Shown in pieces: positions 1 through 9,023 of a stretch of DNA of 64,000 bases; the stretch's first letter is position 1, and every line of letters begins with the position of its first letter. Source of the DNA: Viscum album (Eukaryota > Streptophyta > Magnoliopsida > Santalales > Viscaceae); assembly GCA_963277665.1 (NCBI GenBank), contig CAUJRU010000136.1:1116001-1180000 (forward strand), in the 5' to 3' direction. Below the pieces are notes generated by a model that had not been told where the DNA came from, searched no databases, and saw nothing but the letters and a program-made list of their open reading frames with translations. A program made the position numbers and the translations under genes.

Positions 1-255
1 GGATTTTATAATGGAGGGGAGAGGGGTTTCCTTAATATAAAATTCATTAGTTTATTATTTATTCACAAGACATGGAATAGTGAGTATTACATGACCAAGA
101 ATAGTAATTTTATCATGTGATCCCGAACCAAGTGGTCTTAAATCAGCAGAACATCACACATGACTCTATAATTAGCTTATTTAGCTTATTTTTGTAAATT
201 ACGGTATTTCACTATTTATCAAAAATTCAAGTATTTCAGAAAAATAAAAAATTTA
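1..255 (-). mobile_element. Antisense LTR fragment, left part (host of element 1)
   Basis: This AT-rich stretch is non-coding. By eye it matches, in the same plus-strand order, the element 5 LTR at about 58300-58540: both contain a block reading like CACTATTTATCAAAAATTC followed by a short A-rich run and AATTTACCC. The match continues across the element 1 insertion into 12784-13442. I therefore read 1-255 plus 12784-13442 as one minus-strand LTR of an element 5-like family, split by element 1. Its left end is outside the window, so it could be a solo LTR or part of a longer element. Confidence 0.55.
251..255. repeat. 5-bp target site duplication of element 1, left copy
   Basis: ATTTA lies directly before the LTR start TGTAACACCCC and recurs directly after the 3' LTR end GGGGCGTTACA at 12779-12783. 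A perfect 5-bp duplication is the normal integration footprint of Ty3/gypsy integrase. Confidence 0.95.
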
Positions 256-1842
256 TGTAACACCCCAAGCTTCTATGGTACGTTTCCCTTCGAATAATGC
301 GATAGCGTGTGTTGTACGCAACCTCGAGTTCTAACACACACCACAACTAATTAAACTAGCTGTTGTGAATAGTAATACCTACTTTTTGAAATCATATATA
401 TTCTATATTTCAAAATGGACTTCATTTTTGGATTCGGAATATCAAAATTAGCCTAGGGTGAAATTTTGGTACATTTCGGATAACTTTCATATTTTGATGA
501 ATAGTGAAAATTACTAAATTTTAATTAAAAACAACTTTTTTAATCAAAATAATTAATAGTGATAAATTGTGAATTTGAGTGGTTTTAAAGTATATTTAGA
601 ATATATTTTTACCATTTAATATAATCTTGGTCATTGGACATAATTTTACAATTAAACCGAACATAAACAAGTGTCAATCTTTTGATAGTTATTATCTCTT
701 AAAAACACGCTTTTTGTTTTAACAGCGGGAATTAATTTTAAATTAATTTCTGCCACTTCTGTGTTTTGAATTTAGGAAAATGGATTCCATATTTGGAATC
801 AGGATGTTCAAATTGTGTAAATAGGTAACTTTTATTTTTAGACATTTTGAATAGTTACTGTGGTAAATATTTTATTTACCATGGTTAAAGGGTAAATCCG
901 GTAAATAAGGGTTAAAAAATAATATTATAATAATAAAAAATTACCCTAAAACGTGTCCTAACCTTATTGGTGGACACATACCCGACCATGGGCATCCTTG
1001 GGTCAATTTGGGGACCCCTTGGAGCCACTTGTATATGGTAGGGACACTTTATATTAATAAAGTTAAAATAAAAATAAAAATGGCACAAGCATATATCTTT
1101 TAGAACAACAATTTTTTACATAGGGTTATACATGTTGGATTTTCGATTATAAATATTAATTAGAAAGATAAAAATATTTCCTACATAATGATATTTTATT
1201 TATAATTTTTAGACATTATATAATTTATTTTATTTATGACACAATGATGATGCAGTAATTACTAAAATAGTGAAAAATAAAAATAATTGATCTTATAAAT
1301 ACCCAAATAATTATAATATGAAACTTTTAATGAATTAAACTAATTTTCTATGATAATATGATATATTAGGATTGATTTAATTGACTTTTTTCGAAGTAAT
1401 CAATCTGTTAGGAGTTTCACAAAAATCAACTATTGAATAGTGTCAAAATTGACATAAAAGAGTTCTTAAAACAAATATTATATTATTAATTGATATTAAA
1501 TTCCTAAAAATCTAAGGTTCGGCCAAGAGACTTATATTATGATAGGTTCCTCATTAATGGACCACTTGGGGGTCGCTTGGATGTATATAGTAAGTTTATT
1601 AACCATATTATATAAAAATACAAAGAGACATTGTAAAAGTGAAACTAATTAACTTAGAGTTAATACTTAAAGATAAGGTTAATATAAGTACCCAAACCTG
1701 TCTAAATTCTATTGGATGAGTTGTTTTCGACCTATCCACACCTCATCCTTTGAATAGTCAACTTTGGAGCCTTTGTAAACCGAATATGAATTTATTATAA
1801 ATTAATATTTCTAACTTTTCCAAAGGTGCCCCTCACCCCTCT

Positions 1843-1850
1843 TATAAAAG
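1843..1850 (+). promoter_or_regulatory. TATA box of the 5' LTR promoter
   Basis: TATAAAAG occurs in a locally pyrimidine-rich context (CACCCCTC upstream, CTCCTCCTTCTC downstream), as expected for a plant RNA polymerase II core promoter. Transcription would start roughly 25-35 bp downstream, near 1870-1885, which would set the U3/R boundary. The same box is at 10611-10618 in the 3' LTR. The start site is inferred. Confidence 0.7.
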
Positions 1851-2020
1851 GGCACTCCTCCTTCTCATTTCTTCACACCTTCAAAGCCTTTTGGTTCGGC
1901 CAAACTCTGCCCAAATACTCTCCCAACATCCCTCAATACAACCTAGAGGCCTTAGTTTGATCAGAAAGCCAACCTAAGGAGCCCTTTTGATCAAATCAAA
2001 AGGAAGAACCCGAAGAAGAG

Positions 2021-2696
2021 GTAATGATTTCACCACCCTTTTCTAAGTTCATTTCTTCTTCCACTTCTTCTTCCTTTGTTCTTACCATTCTGAAATAATA
2101 ACTCCAGTATCTCACATATACTGTGATGTTATTATAAATATGGTACAATCATATTCAGTATTCTATCCACCCTTTGAATAACATGTCACCATACGTGCGT
2201 ACGTACGGCTTACCGTCTCCACGTCGTGGTGTAATTGTTATTCAATATAATATTATTTGGATGGGTATAATAATGATGTGTAACTCATGTAAATAATAAA
2301 TATAACATGTTAATGATTCTGTATATATGATATACCATCCATTTATATATTATTTTAATATCAAAAGAATGATATTGTCGCTCGTGCGTACGTACGGACT
2401 ACCGTCTCCACGAACGCGATGAGATTCATTCTCCATCGTATCCATTCAAGTATAATTATCATTTGATGATTTAAAAATGATGTTTAAGGACTGTATATCA
2501 TTCTGGATATGAATAAGATACAACAACCATGGCTTATGTAACAAAACATATAAAAGAAAATGAGTAAGTTAACTCCCGAAACGACGATAATTCTAAGATA
2601 TTATTAACAAATCAATGTTAAAAGATCATATATGATATCATATTAATATATATGATTCTTGTATAATTTAATAACAACTATTTCACCATTATACAG
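2021..2696 (+). other. Predicted intron 1 in the R-U5 leader
   Basis: The donor reads AAGAAGAG|GTAATG and the acceptor reads TTTCACCATTATACAG|GAGG. The interval is 676 nt and very AT-rich. The donor context AAAGAAGAG|GTAA is kept in the much older element 2 3' LTR (donor at 22044), and AG acceptors occupy the matching place in the LTRs of elements 2 and 4. This is a sequence-pattern prediction; splicing is not shown by the DNA alone. Confidence 0.45.
2193..2412 (+). repeat. Duplicated leader motif, two copies 190 bp apart
   Basis: Copy A (2193-2223) and copy B (2383-2412) share CGTGCGTACGTACGG, then CTTACCGTCTCCACG or ACTACCGTCTCCACG. CGTACGTACG is self-complementary, and copy A runs into a CCACG-T-CGTGG inverted pair. 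Diverged forms of the same motif recur at about 190-200-bp spacing in the LTRs of elements 2, 4 and 5. In the 3' LTR of element 1 the copies are at about 10961 and 11151. Confidence 0.75.
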
Positions 2697-2731
2697 GAGG
2701 TTAACCTACCCCAACCAAGGAAAAGTACAAG
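2697..2731 (+). other. Predicted 35-nt micro-exon in the LTR leader
   Basis: A 35-nt segment lies between a TATACAG acceptor and a strong donor, AAGTACAAG|GTAAGGG. Comparable AG-(34 to 37 nt)-GTAA units occur in element 2 (13860-13893, 22916-22952) and element 4 (minus strand, 46410-46443 and about 38907-38943), despite strong divergence elsewhere. I infer a non-coding leader exon. Confidence 0.45.
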
Positions 2732-3767
2732 GTAAGGGTTATTTCACAATCTCTTCATTATCCGAGGTTGTTTATACGTAATAATCTACTGGGATATCTT
2801 TATCATCCACATCCATGTTTCTTAAAAATGTATTTCAAAACATTTTTTATGGGTTAAAGTCATTTATACCCTTGTTTGACTTTTTATAAGAGGTTTATAA
2901 AGGAATCTTTCCGTCGTTTTCAAAACAAGGTCCTTTTTAACCTTTTCGACTGAATTGAGGTAAGAATGTTCTTTTTAACTTATACGGCGGGTGCGGTTAT
3001 TTTCCGCCGTTATAAAATCTTCGAAGCTTTCCATACAAGCTTATAAGAATATTTTCAAAGAAAATGTTTTATTTTATATGGATCTTAAATGATTTCAAAA
3101 TAAAAGGAGATACTTCTTTAAAAAGAATTTTGATTTCATCTATGTCAACATCCTTTGATGGATTTTAAGATTATTTGAAGTTGATTTATTATAATACAAA
3201 ACTTCTATATTGTATTGAAGTTTTTGTGATATGTTTGACTGTGGATGTGCTATTTTTATACCATTCATAGTTTATGGTGAAATTATTGACATTTCGTATG
3301 CTAGTTTTAATACGAATGTTTATGTTATGTTTAAACCTTTTCATATGGGAATGCATTGGACTTAATAAGTGACGGGTGGAGCCCGCTATAGCTCCTAGAT
3401 GCATCGGTAGGTCTCATGAGACAAACTAGTGTCTTGGAACAAGGCCTTGACAAAATCTTATTTGTAGTCTTGGCACGAGGCCTTGGCTATGTGGTTATGA
3501 TAGTCTGGCATTATGCATTTCCAACATTATGAAAGTGGTTATTGATATTGCATGTGATTATTCGATTAGTAGAATATCCATGTGAATAAGTAAATGGCAT
3601 TATTTCATTTTTATTTTTGCCATACTATGTTGAAGTTCAATTTTAAAAGGATTTTGTTTTAGTAATTCATTGCCTTAAATGTTTATGCTTATTATGAATG
3701 TTCCGCTATATTGTTATCCTTACTGGGCATTTGAGCTCACCCCTTTTCTATGTTTTATTTTTCCCAG
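2732..3767 (+). other. Predicted intron 2 in the LTR leader
   Basis: The donor AAG|GTAAGGG pairs with the acceptor TTTTATTTTTCCCAG|GTAG, giving 1036 nt. The acceptor follows a conserved stretch with CTGGGCAT and GAGCTCACCCC. The same place in elements 2, 4 and 5 still has a pyrimidine tract plus AG followed by GTTA. Use of these sites is inferred. Confidence 0.45.
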
Positions 3768-4012
3768 GTAGTGAAGAAGTAAATTATGAATGACTTGCAG
3801 GGATATTATGAGGGGTTAATAGTGTGGATATGAAGATTTTGTTGTTGTAGTAGTTTTTCACTTTAAAATGTAATGTAAAACTTATGAATATATCTATTGT
3901 TTCCAAGGCTACTAAACCAATCGGTCTTTCGAGATTTGATCTTTCTTGTGATCATGCCAATGTTATGTAATAATGCACCGACTCTAGGAAACTAGGGTCG
4001 GGGCGTTACAGT

Positions 4013-4023
4013 TGGTATCAGAG
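4013..4023 (+). other. Primer binding site (tRNA-iMet type)
   Basis: TGGTATCAGAG begins two bases after the LTR end. It is the standard plant PBS complementary to the 3' end of initiator methionine tRNA, which primes minus-strand cDNA synthesis. Confidence 0.92.
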
Positions 4024-4511
4024 GAAGTTTAGTACAAACCTTGGAAGCTAGATTTAGATAAACTCTGATTAGAGCACATAGACCTAAGATGAACTTTGAG
4101 GATTAGTATAGAAGAACTTCCTAGAATTTTGGTATTGTAGAGACTTTGTGAGTTTTCCGAGCAATACATCCCTGTCTGGATACGAGCAGGTAGAGGCGGC
4201 TCTGGCACAGATGTACCTAGGGGTAAAACCCGAAAACACCGCTTTGAGCTAGACTCGAACGGGAACTGGTGCACGACAACGGGCCTTGCTGCACTCTTGG
4301 TTACGACACTCCCGGGGGATATGCTTAGGATAACTCTCACTTTCTTTACAAATCATTATGAAGGGTTTATGAGTATATAGTTCCTCAAAGAAAACATATT
4401 TATGATTATGGATTATATCCATAGATAGTTCAATTTATGTTAAGTGTTTTATAAGTATGGGATTATGTATTTTGATTCATAAACTGATCTAGTTTATGCC
4501 ATTGTTTAGAA
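4024..4511 (+). other. Untranslated leader between PBS and gag
   Basis: These 488 bp have no supported coding function. A diverged copy of 4150-4345 (including CTGGATACGAG and GGCACAGATGTACCTAGGG) is recognisable in element 2 at about 18240-18420, so this leader predates the split of the families. It would hold the packaging and dimerisation signals, but no specific structure is claimed. Confidence 0.7.
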
Positions 4512-6035
4512 ATGGCGCCTAGTGGAAGAAATGGAAACCGTATCAATGCACGCACTCCATGTAGGGATTGCCCTCCTGCTCAAGATAATTATAGTGGGGC
4601 TGGTGATGCAACTGGTGCTGATCAGCTAATCACCGTACTGGGACAACTTACTCAGGTTATGAATAATAACCTTACCCGTATGGAGCACCCTGATCCGCAG
4701 CGTGGAGGATCAATGTTAGATCGATTCATGAGACAACAACCACCAACGTTCAATGGAAGTACAAATCCCTTAGTAGATGAGCAATGGATATTTTCCCTAG
4801 AGAAAATATTTCAGGCTTTGGGGAGTAGTGAAAGGGAAAAAGTTACCATGGCAGTTTACCGCCTCACTGGAGATGCTGATCAATGGTGGTCATTGATTCA
4901 AAACATGAAGGAAGATGATGAAGTATCAAACATGGAATGGAGGGAGTTCAAAGATCTGTTTTTAGAAAAATACTTTCCTCGCGACCATCGAGCAGATATG
5001 GAAAGGCAATTTCTGAGTCTGAGACAAAAGGAGGATGAGAATGTCACAAAGTATGAGGCTAACTTTACAAGGTTAGCGAGGTACGCTGGTGATTATATTC
5101 GCAACCCAAGAAGTAAGATTGATCGTTTCTTTGATGGGTTAAAACCATTTCTCCGTCGAGCATTAGTCTCACAATCCTTTTCATCGTACGAAGACATTGT
5201 CTCATGTGCTATCAAGACCGAAAAGGAATTCTCTAAGTCTTATGACTTTAAAGCAAAGCAAGAGAAGAAGAGACCTGCTGATCAATCTGGGAATGGAAAT
5301 AAGGGGAAGAAGGGAAAGGTTGAATATCCATCTTGTGGTAAGTGCGGGAAGAAACACCCCGGTGCTTGCCTGAAGGGAATGGTAGTCTGTTACAAGTGTG
5401 GTGAAAAAGGCCACCAAGCTCATGATTGCAAGGGGAAGAAGGAAGCTACCAACGTTCAGTGCTACAATTGCAGGGAGATGGGGCATTATGCAAATGCATG
5501 TCCTAAGCGTCAGGAGAACTTACCTCAGAAAAGGCCAAGGGATCAAGGCCAGGCTTATGCTATCACTACTGCTGAGGTAGAAACTCCGAAAGACGTGGTG
5601 GCAGGTAATTTAATGGTTTCCTCAAGTTTATCAAATGCATTATTTGATTCTGGATCATCGCATTGTTTCATATCTTCCCAGTTTGCTAAGAAAATTAGAT
5701 ATTTCCAATTTGATTTAATAAGGGAGTTGTCAGTTAAAACTCCTAAGGGAAGTATCGTTGCAACAAAGTTTTGTGAATCAGTCCCCATTAGAGCACATAA
5801 ATTTTCTTTATCTGCTGATTTCATCGTCATACCTATGATTGAGTTTGATATAATCCTCGGTATGGACTGGCTTTCGGACTATGATGCGAAGATTTATTGT
5901 AAGAAGAAAGAGGTTACGATTCTTGATGATAATGATAAGGAACACCTTATTTTTAGAGCAGAATCGTCACCACCTAATTCTTATTTAGACCCACCCCCAG
6001 TAGCTCAACTTAATTCAATTATTGGGGAGGAATAG
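4512..6035 (+). CDS. gag: Gag and aspartic protease (N-terminal part of the polyprotein)
   Basis: This 507-aa reading frame encodes the structural protein and the protease. The retrotransposon Gag domain covers roughly residues 75-235. A partial finger lies at C275/C278/H282/C286. Two canonical CX2CX4HX4C knuckles follow, at C293/C296/H301/C306 and C317/C320/H325/C330; these bind genomic RNA in the virus-like particle. The protease begins near residue 350, with active-site motif LFDSGSSHCFI (D379-S-G) and later FDIILGMDWLS. The ATG at 4512 is the first good start after the leader, and the matching start occurs in element 5. The frame stops at TAG 6033-6035, in the variable linker between protease and RT. 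The downstream pol continues in the same frame, so this is one polyprotein with a nonsense codon, not two genes in different frames. Confidence 0.93.
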   Translation: MAPSGRNGNRINARTPCRDCPPAQDNYSGAGDATGADQLITVLGQLTQVMNNNLTRMEHPDPQRGGSMLDRFMRQQPPTFNGSTNPLVDEQWIFSLEKIFQALGSSEREKVTMAVYRLTGDADQWWSLIQNMKEDDEVSNMEWREFKDLFLEKYFPRDHRADMERQFLSLRQKEDENVTKYEANFTRLARYAGDYIRNPRSKIDRFFDGLKPFLRRALVSQSFSSYEDIVSCAIKTEKEFSKSYDFKAKQEKKRPADQSGNGNKGKKGKVEYPSCGKCGKKHPGACLKGMVVCYKCGEKGHQAHDCKGKKEATNVQCYNCREMGHYANACPKRQENLPQKRPRDQGQAYAITTAEVETPKDVVAGNLMVSSSLSNALFDSGSSHCFISSQFAKKIRYFQFDLIRELSVKTPKGSIVATKFCESVPIRAHKFSLSADFIVIPMIEFDIILGMDWLSDYDAKIYCKKKEVTILDDNDKEHLIFRAESSPPNSYLDPPPVAQLNSIIGEE

Positions 6036-6875
6036 AATGAAATAACTGTCGGTGAGGAAAGGAATGTTCAAATAGAGGATGTACCTGTTGTGAAAGAATT
6101 TGTAGATGTATTTCCAGAAGATTTACCTAGACATCCTCCAGAACGAGAAGTTGAGTTTTCTATTGATTTGATTCCTGGATCAAGGCCTATATCGAAGACC
6201 CCTTATAGAATGGCCACTGTAGAGTTAGTCGAACTAAAGAAACAACTAGAGGAATTGAGTAATAAGGGATTTATTCGCCCTAGTGTTTCTCCATGGGGAG
6301 CCCCTGTTCTTTTTGTTAAAAAGAAAGATGGATCTATGAGGTTATGTATCGACTACAGGGAGATCAATGCTATAACGATAAAGAACAAGTATCCCCTACC
6401 TCGTATTGATGATTTATTTGACCAACTGCATGGAGCTCAATACTTTTCAAAGATTGACCTTCGATCTGGATACCATCAGTTGTGTGTAAAGAAGGAAGAC
6501 ATTCCGAAGACAGCATTTCGAACCAGGTACGGGCATTACGAGTTTACTGTAATGCCGTTTGGATTGACTAATGCACCCTCTGTATTCATGGATCTGATGA
6601 ATAGAGTTTTCAAGGAGTATCTCGATGAATTTGTGGTGGTATTTATTGATGATATCTTGGTATACTCCAAAACCTACGAAGATCATGAAAATCACTTGCG
6701 CATTATCTTGAAGACTCTGAGGAGGCATGAATTATATGGAAAGTTTAGCAAGTGTGAATTCTGGCTTCAGGAGATTTCTTTTCTTGGCCATATTGTCTCT
6801 AAAGATGGAATCTCTGTTGATCCTTCTAAGACCAAGGCAATCCAAGAATGGCCAGCACCTACGAGTATAACTTAG
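6036..6875 (+). pseudogene. pol: Pol segment: reverse transcriptase, bounded by in-frame TAG codons
   Basis: The frame of the upstream Gag-PR resumes directly after TAG 6033-6035 and runs open to TAG 6873-6875. It carries nearly the whole RT: the entry region with [15 protein letters not shown], then [15 protein letters not shown], the palm motif [13 protein letters not shown] with the first catalytic Asp, MPFGLTNAP, and the catalytic FIDDILVYS box, followed by [18 protein letters not shown]. The closing TAG falls in the conserved box that leads into [14 protein letters not shown]. It sits in a GTATAACTTAG context that differs by one base from CAG. There is no frameshift. Without readthrough, RT would lose RNase H and integrase. 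The first ATG-independent start would be GTG at 6090, but I expect expression only as part of Gag-Pol. Confidence 0.9.
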
Positions 6876-8978
6876 GTACGTAGTTTTATTGGCTTGGCAG
6901 GTTATTATCGACGTTTCATCCAGAATTTTGCCCGATTGGCTAACCCATTAACGAAGCTCACACGTAAAGGGGTTAAATTTGTTTGGACAAAAGAGTGTGA
7001 AGAATGTTTCGAAGAACTGAAGAGAAGATTAGTCAATGCTCCTATATTGACTCTACCATCGGGGAATGATGGGTTCGTTATTTATAGTGATGCATCAAAG
7101 AAAGGACTTGGCTGTGTCCTTATGCAGAATGATAGAGTTATTGCCTATGCATCACGACAGTTGAAAATTCATGAACAAAACTATCCTACTCATGATCTTG
7201 AGTTAGCAGCTGTGATCTTTGCTTTGAAGATATGGAGGCACTACCTCTATGGTGAAAAATGTGAGATTTATACTGATCACAAGAGTTTGAAGTATATTTT
7301 CTCACAAAAAGAACTCAACATGAGGCAAAGGAGATGGCTTGAATTACTCAAGGATTATGATTGCACGATACACTACCACCCGGGGAAGGCAAACAAGGTG
7401 GCAGATGCTTTGAGTAGAAAAGACCATGGAGTTTTGAACAATATGAGAATTGAAAGGGATCCAATTTTCATGGATCTAGTGAAAATGGACATGGGAATAA
7501 CCAGGGAAGGTGAAACATCAATGCTTTTTCAAATGGTTGCCAAACCATCTTTACTAGAAAGGATTAAGAGTTCTCAGACCGATGATGACGAATACCAAAA
7601 GAAGATTAAAGCTGTGAATGATGGGAGATTGAGAGACTTTGTGTATGAAGATGGAATTTTGAAATTCGGGAAGAGACTTTGTGTTCCCAATATACCTGAT
7701 CTAAAAAGGGAATTGCTGGATGATGCTCATAGTTCCAATTTCTCTATACACCCTGGGAGCACCAAAATGTATAGAGATTTGAAGGAACATTTTTGGTGGG
7801 ACAACATGAAGAGGGAGATTGCTGATTTTGTGTCAAGATGTATGGTTTGTCAACAAGTGAAAGCTGGAAGGCAACAGCCTGGAGGAGTCATGCAACCGCT
7901 TCCCATACCGGAGTGGAAATGGGACAATATTACAATGGACTTTGTCATGGGGCTACCAAAGACTCCTAGAAGGAACGATGCAATATGGGTTATTGTTGAT
8001 CGTCTTACCAAGTCAGCACATTTTCTTGCTATAAGAGAAGATCTACCCCTGGAACGTCTAGCAAGACTATACATTAATGAAGTTGTGAGACTTCATGGAG
8101 TACCCCTATCAATTGTTTCGGATCGTGATCCCCGTTTTACTTCAAGGTTTTGGAAAAGTCTTCAGAAATCCCTGGATACTGAACTTCATTTGACCACTGC
8201 TTACCACCCTCAGACAGACGGACAATCAGAACGGACTATTCAAACCTTAGAAGACATGTTGAGATCTTGCTCACTTGACTTTCAGGGTATGTGGGATCAA
8301 TATTTACCTCTGGTAGAATTTTCCTATAACAATAGCTTCCATTCGAGTATTCAGATGGCACCATATGAAGCGTTATACGGAAAGAGATGTCGTACACCAA
8401 CCTGTTGGGATGACGTCGGTGAAAGAAAACTTGTAGGTCTAGAACTGGTGGAGGAAACGATGGAAAAGGTAAAGGTAATCCAAAATCACATCAAAGCAGC
8501 TCAAAGTAGGCAGAAGAGCTATGCCGATAATCGAAGGAAGGATTTGGAATTTCAAGTCGGTGATCATGTTTTCCTAAAGGTATCTCCGTGGAAGGGAGTC
8601 ATACGTTTTGGTAAGAAAGGTAAATTGAGTCCCAGGTACATCGGACCTTTCGAAATTCTAGAACGAATTGGGGCTGTAGCTTACCGATTGGCAATGCCGC
8701 CAAGTCTCTCCAAAGTTCACGATGTGTTCCACGTATCTCTGTTGAGAAAATACTTGCCTGACCCAACGCATGTACACACCTATGAGGAATTAGAACTTGA
8801 ACCCGATCTGTCTTATTGTGAAGAGCCCGTCAGGATTCTTGATACAAGAGAACAAGTACTGAGAAACCGGACGACGCGTCTGGTAAAAGTTTTGTGGAGA
8901 AATCATAAGATGGAAGAGGCAACGTGGGAACCCGAGGAACTTATGATGAAGAACCACCCGAGTCTTTTTATGCAGTAA
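6876..8978 (+). CDS. pol: Pol C-terminal part: RNase H, integrase, chromodomain
   Basis: This segment is in frame with the upstream pol and ends at TAA 8976-8978. It opens with the end of RT ([19 protein letters not shown]) and continues with RNase H ([44 protein letters not shown]). The integrase zinc region has [11 protein letters not shown] with the CMVCQQ pair. The catalytic core shows the three expected acidic sites, in [21 protein letters not shown] and [14 protein letters not shown] (D,D,E). A GPF/Y module follows ([18 protein letters not shown]). The C-terminal chromodomain covers [25 protein letters not shown] and EEATWEPEE. Chromodomains of this kind are thought to direct integration into repressive chromatin. 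All catalytic residues are present, so only the upstream TAG codons obviously impair this copy. Confidence 0.93.
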   Translation, partial: VRSFIGLAGYYRRFIQNFARLANPLTKLTRKGVKFVWTKECEECFEELKRRLVNAPILTLPSGNDGFVIYSDASKKGLGCVLMQNDRVIAYASRQLKIHEQNYPTHDLELAAVIFALKIWRHYLYGEKCEIYTDHKSLKYIFSQKELNMRQRRWLELLKDYDCTIHYHPGKANKVADALSRKDHGVLNNMRIERDPIFMDLVKMDMGITREGETSMLFQMVAKPSLLERIKSSQTDDDEYQKKIKAVNDGRLRDFVYEDGILKFGKRLCVPNIPDLKRELLDDAHSSNFSIHPGSTKMYRDLKEHFWWDNMKREIADFVSRCMVCQQVKAGRQQPGGVMQPLPIPEWKWDNITMDFVMGLPKTPRRNDAIWVIVDRLTKSAHFLAIREDLPLERLARLYINEVVRLHGVPLSIVSDRDPRFTSRFWKSLQKSLDTELHLTTAYHPQTDGQSERTIQTLEDMLRSCSLDFQGMWDQYLPLVEFSYNNSFHSSIQMAPYEALYGKRCRTPTCWDDVGERKLVGLELVEETMEKVKVIQNHIKAAQSRQKSYADNRRKDLEFQVGDHVFLKVSPWKGVIRFGKKGKLSPRYIGPFEILERIGAVAYRLAMPPSLSKVHDVFHVSLLRKYLPDPTHVHTYEELELEPDLSYCEEPVRILDTREQVLRNRTTRLVKVLWRNHKMEEATWEPEELMMKNHPSLFMQ

Positions 8979-9010
8979 TACCCTAGAAATTGCGAGGACG
9001 CAATTATTTG

Positions 9011-9023
9011 AAGGAGGGGAGAA
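9011..9023 (+). other. Polypurine tract of element 1
   Basis: AAGGAGGGGAGAA lies immediately before the 3' LTR and only about 30 bp after the pol stop. It is the expected RNase H-resistant primer for plus-strand synthesis. Confidence 0.92.

Larger units (their letters stand above)
256..4010 (+). repeat. 5' LTR of element 1
   Basis: The repeat starts TGTAACACCCC and ends GGGGCGTTACA, so its ends are an 11-bp inverted repeat with one mismatch inside the canonical TG...CA. It is repeated at 9024-12778 with the same length. A TATAAAAG box sits 1.6 kb into the LTR, leaving a U3 of about 1.6 kb and an R-U5 leader of about 2.1 kb. The leader holds two copies of a CGTGCGTACGTACGG motif and intron-like signals that are annotated separately. 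Confidence 0.97.

Noticed and set aside
3189..3404. Antisense 71-codon open frame in the 5' LTR, with a near-identical twin at 11957-12172
   Set aside because: It exists twice only because the LTR is duplicated. The sequence is AT-rich non-coding leader, no domain is visible and there is no trace of it in the older LTRs.
4029..4340. Antisense 103-codon open frame just after the PBS
   Set aside because: It lies opposite the untranslated leader, shows no family resemblance, and the matching element 2 leader does not keep it open.
5202..5830. Antisense and alternative-frame open reading frames over gag and protease
   Set aside because: They overlap a clear Gag-PR frame with zinc knuckles and a protease active site. 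They are shadows of codon composition.
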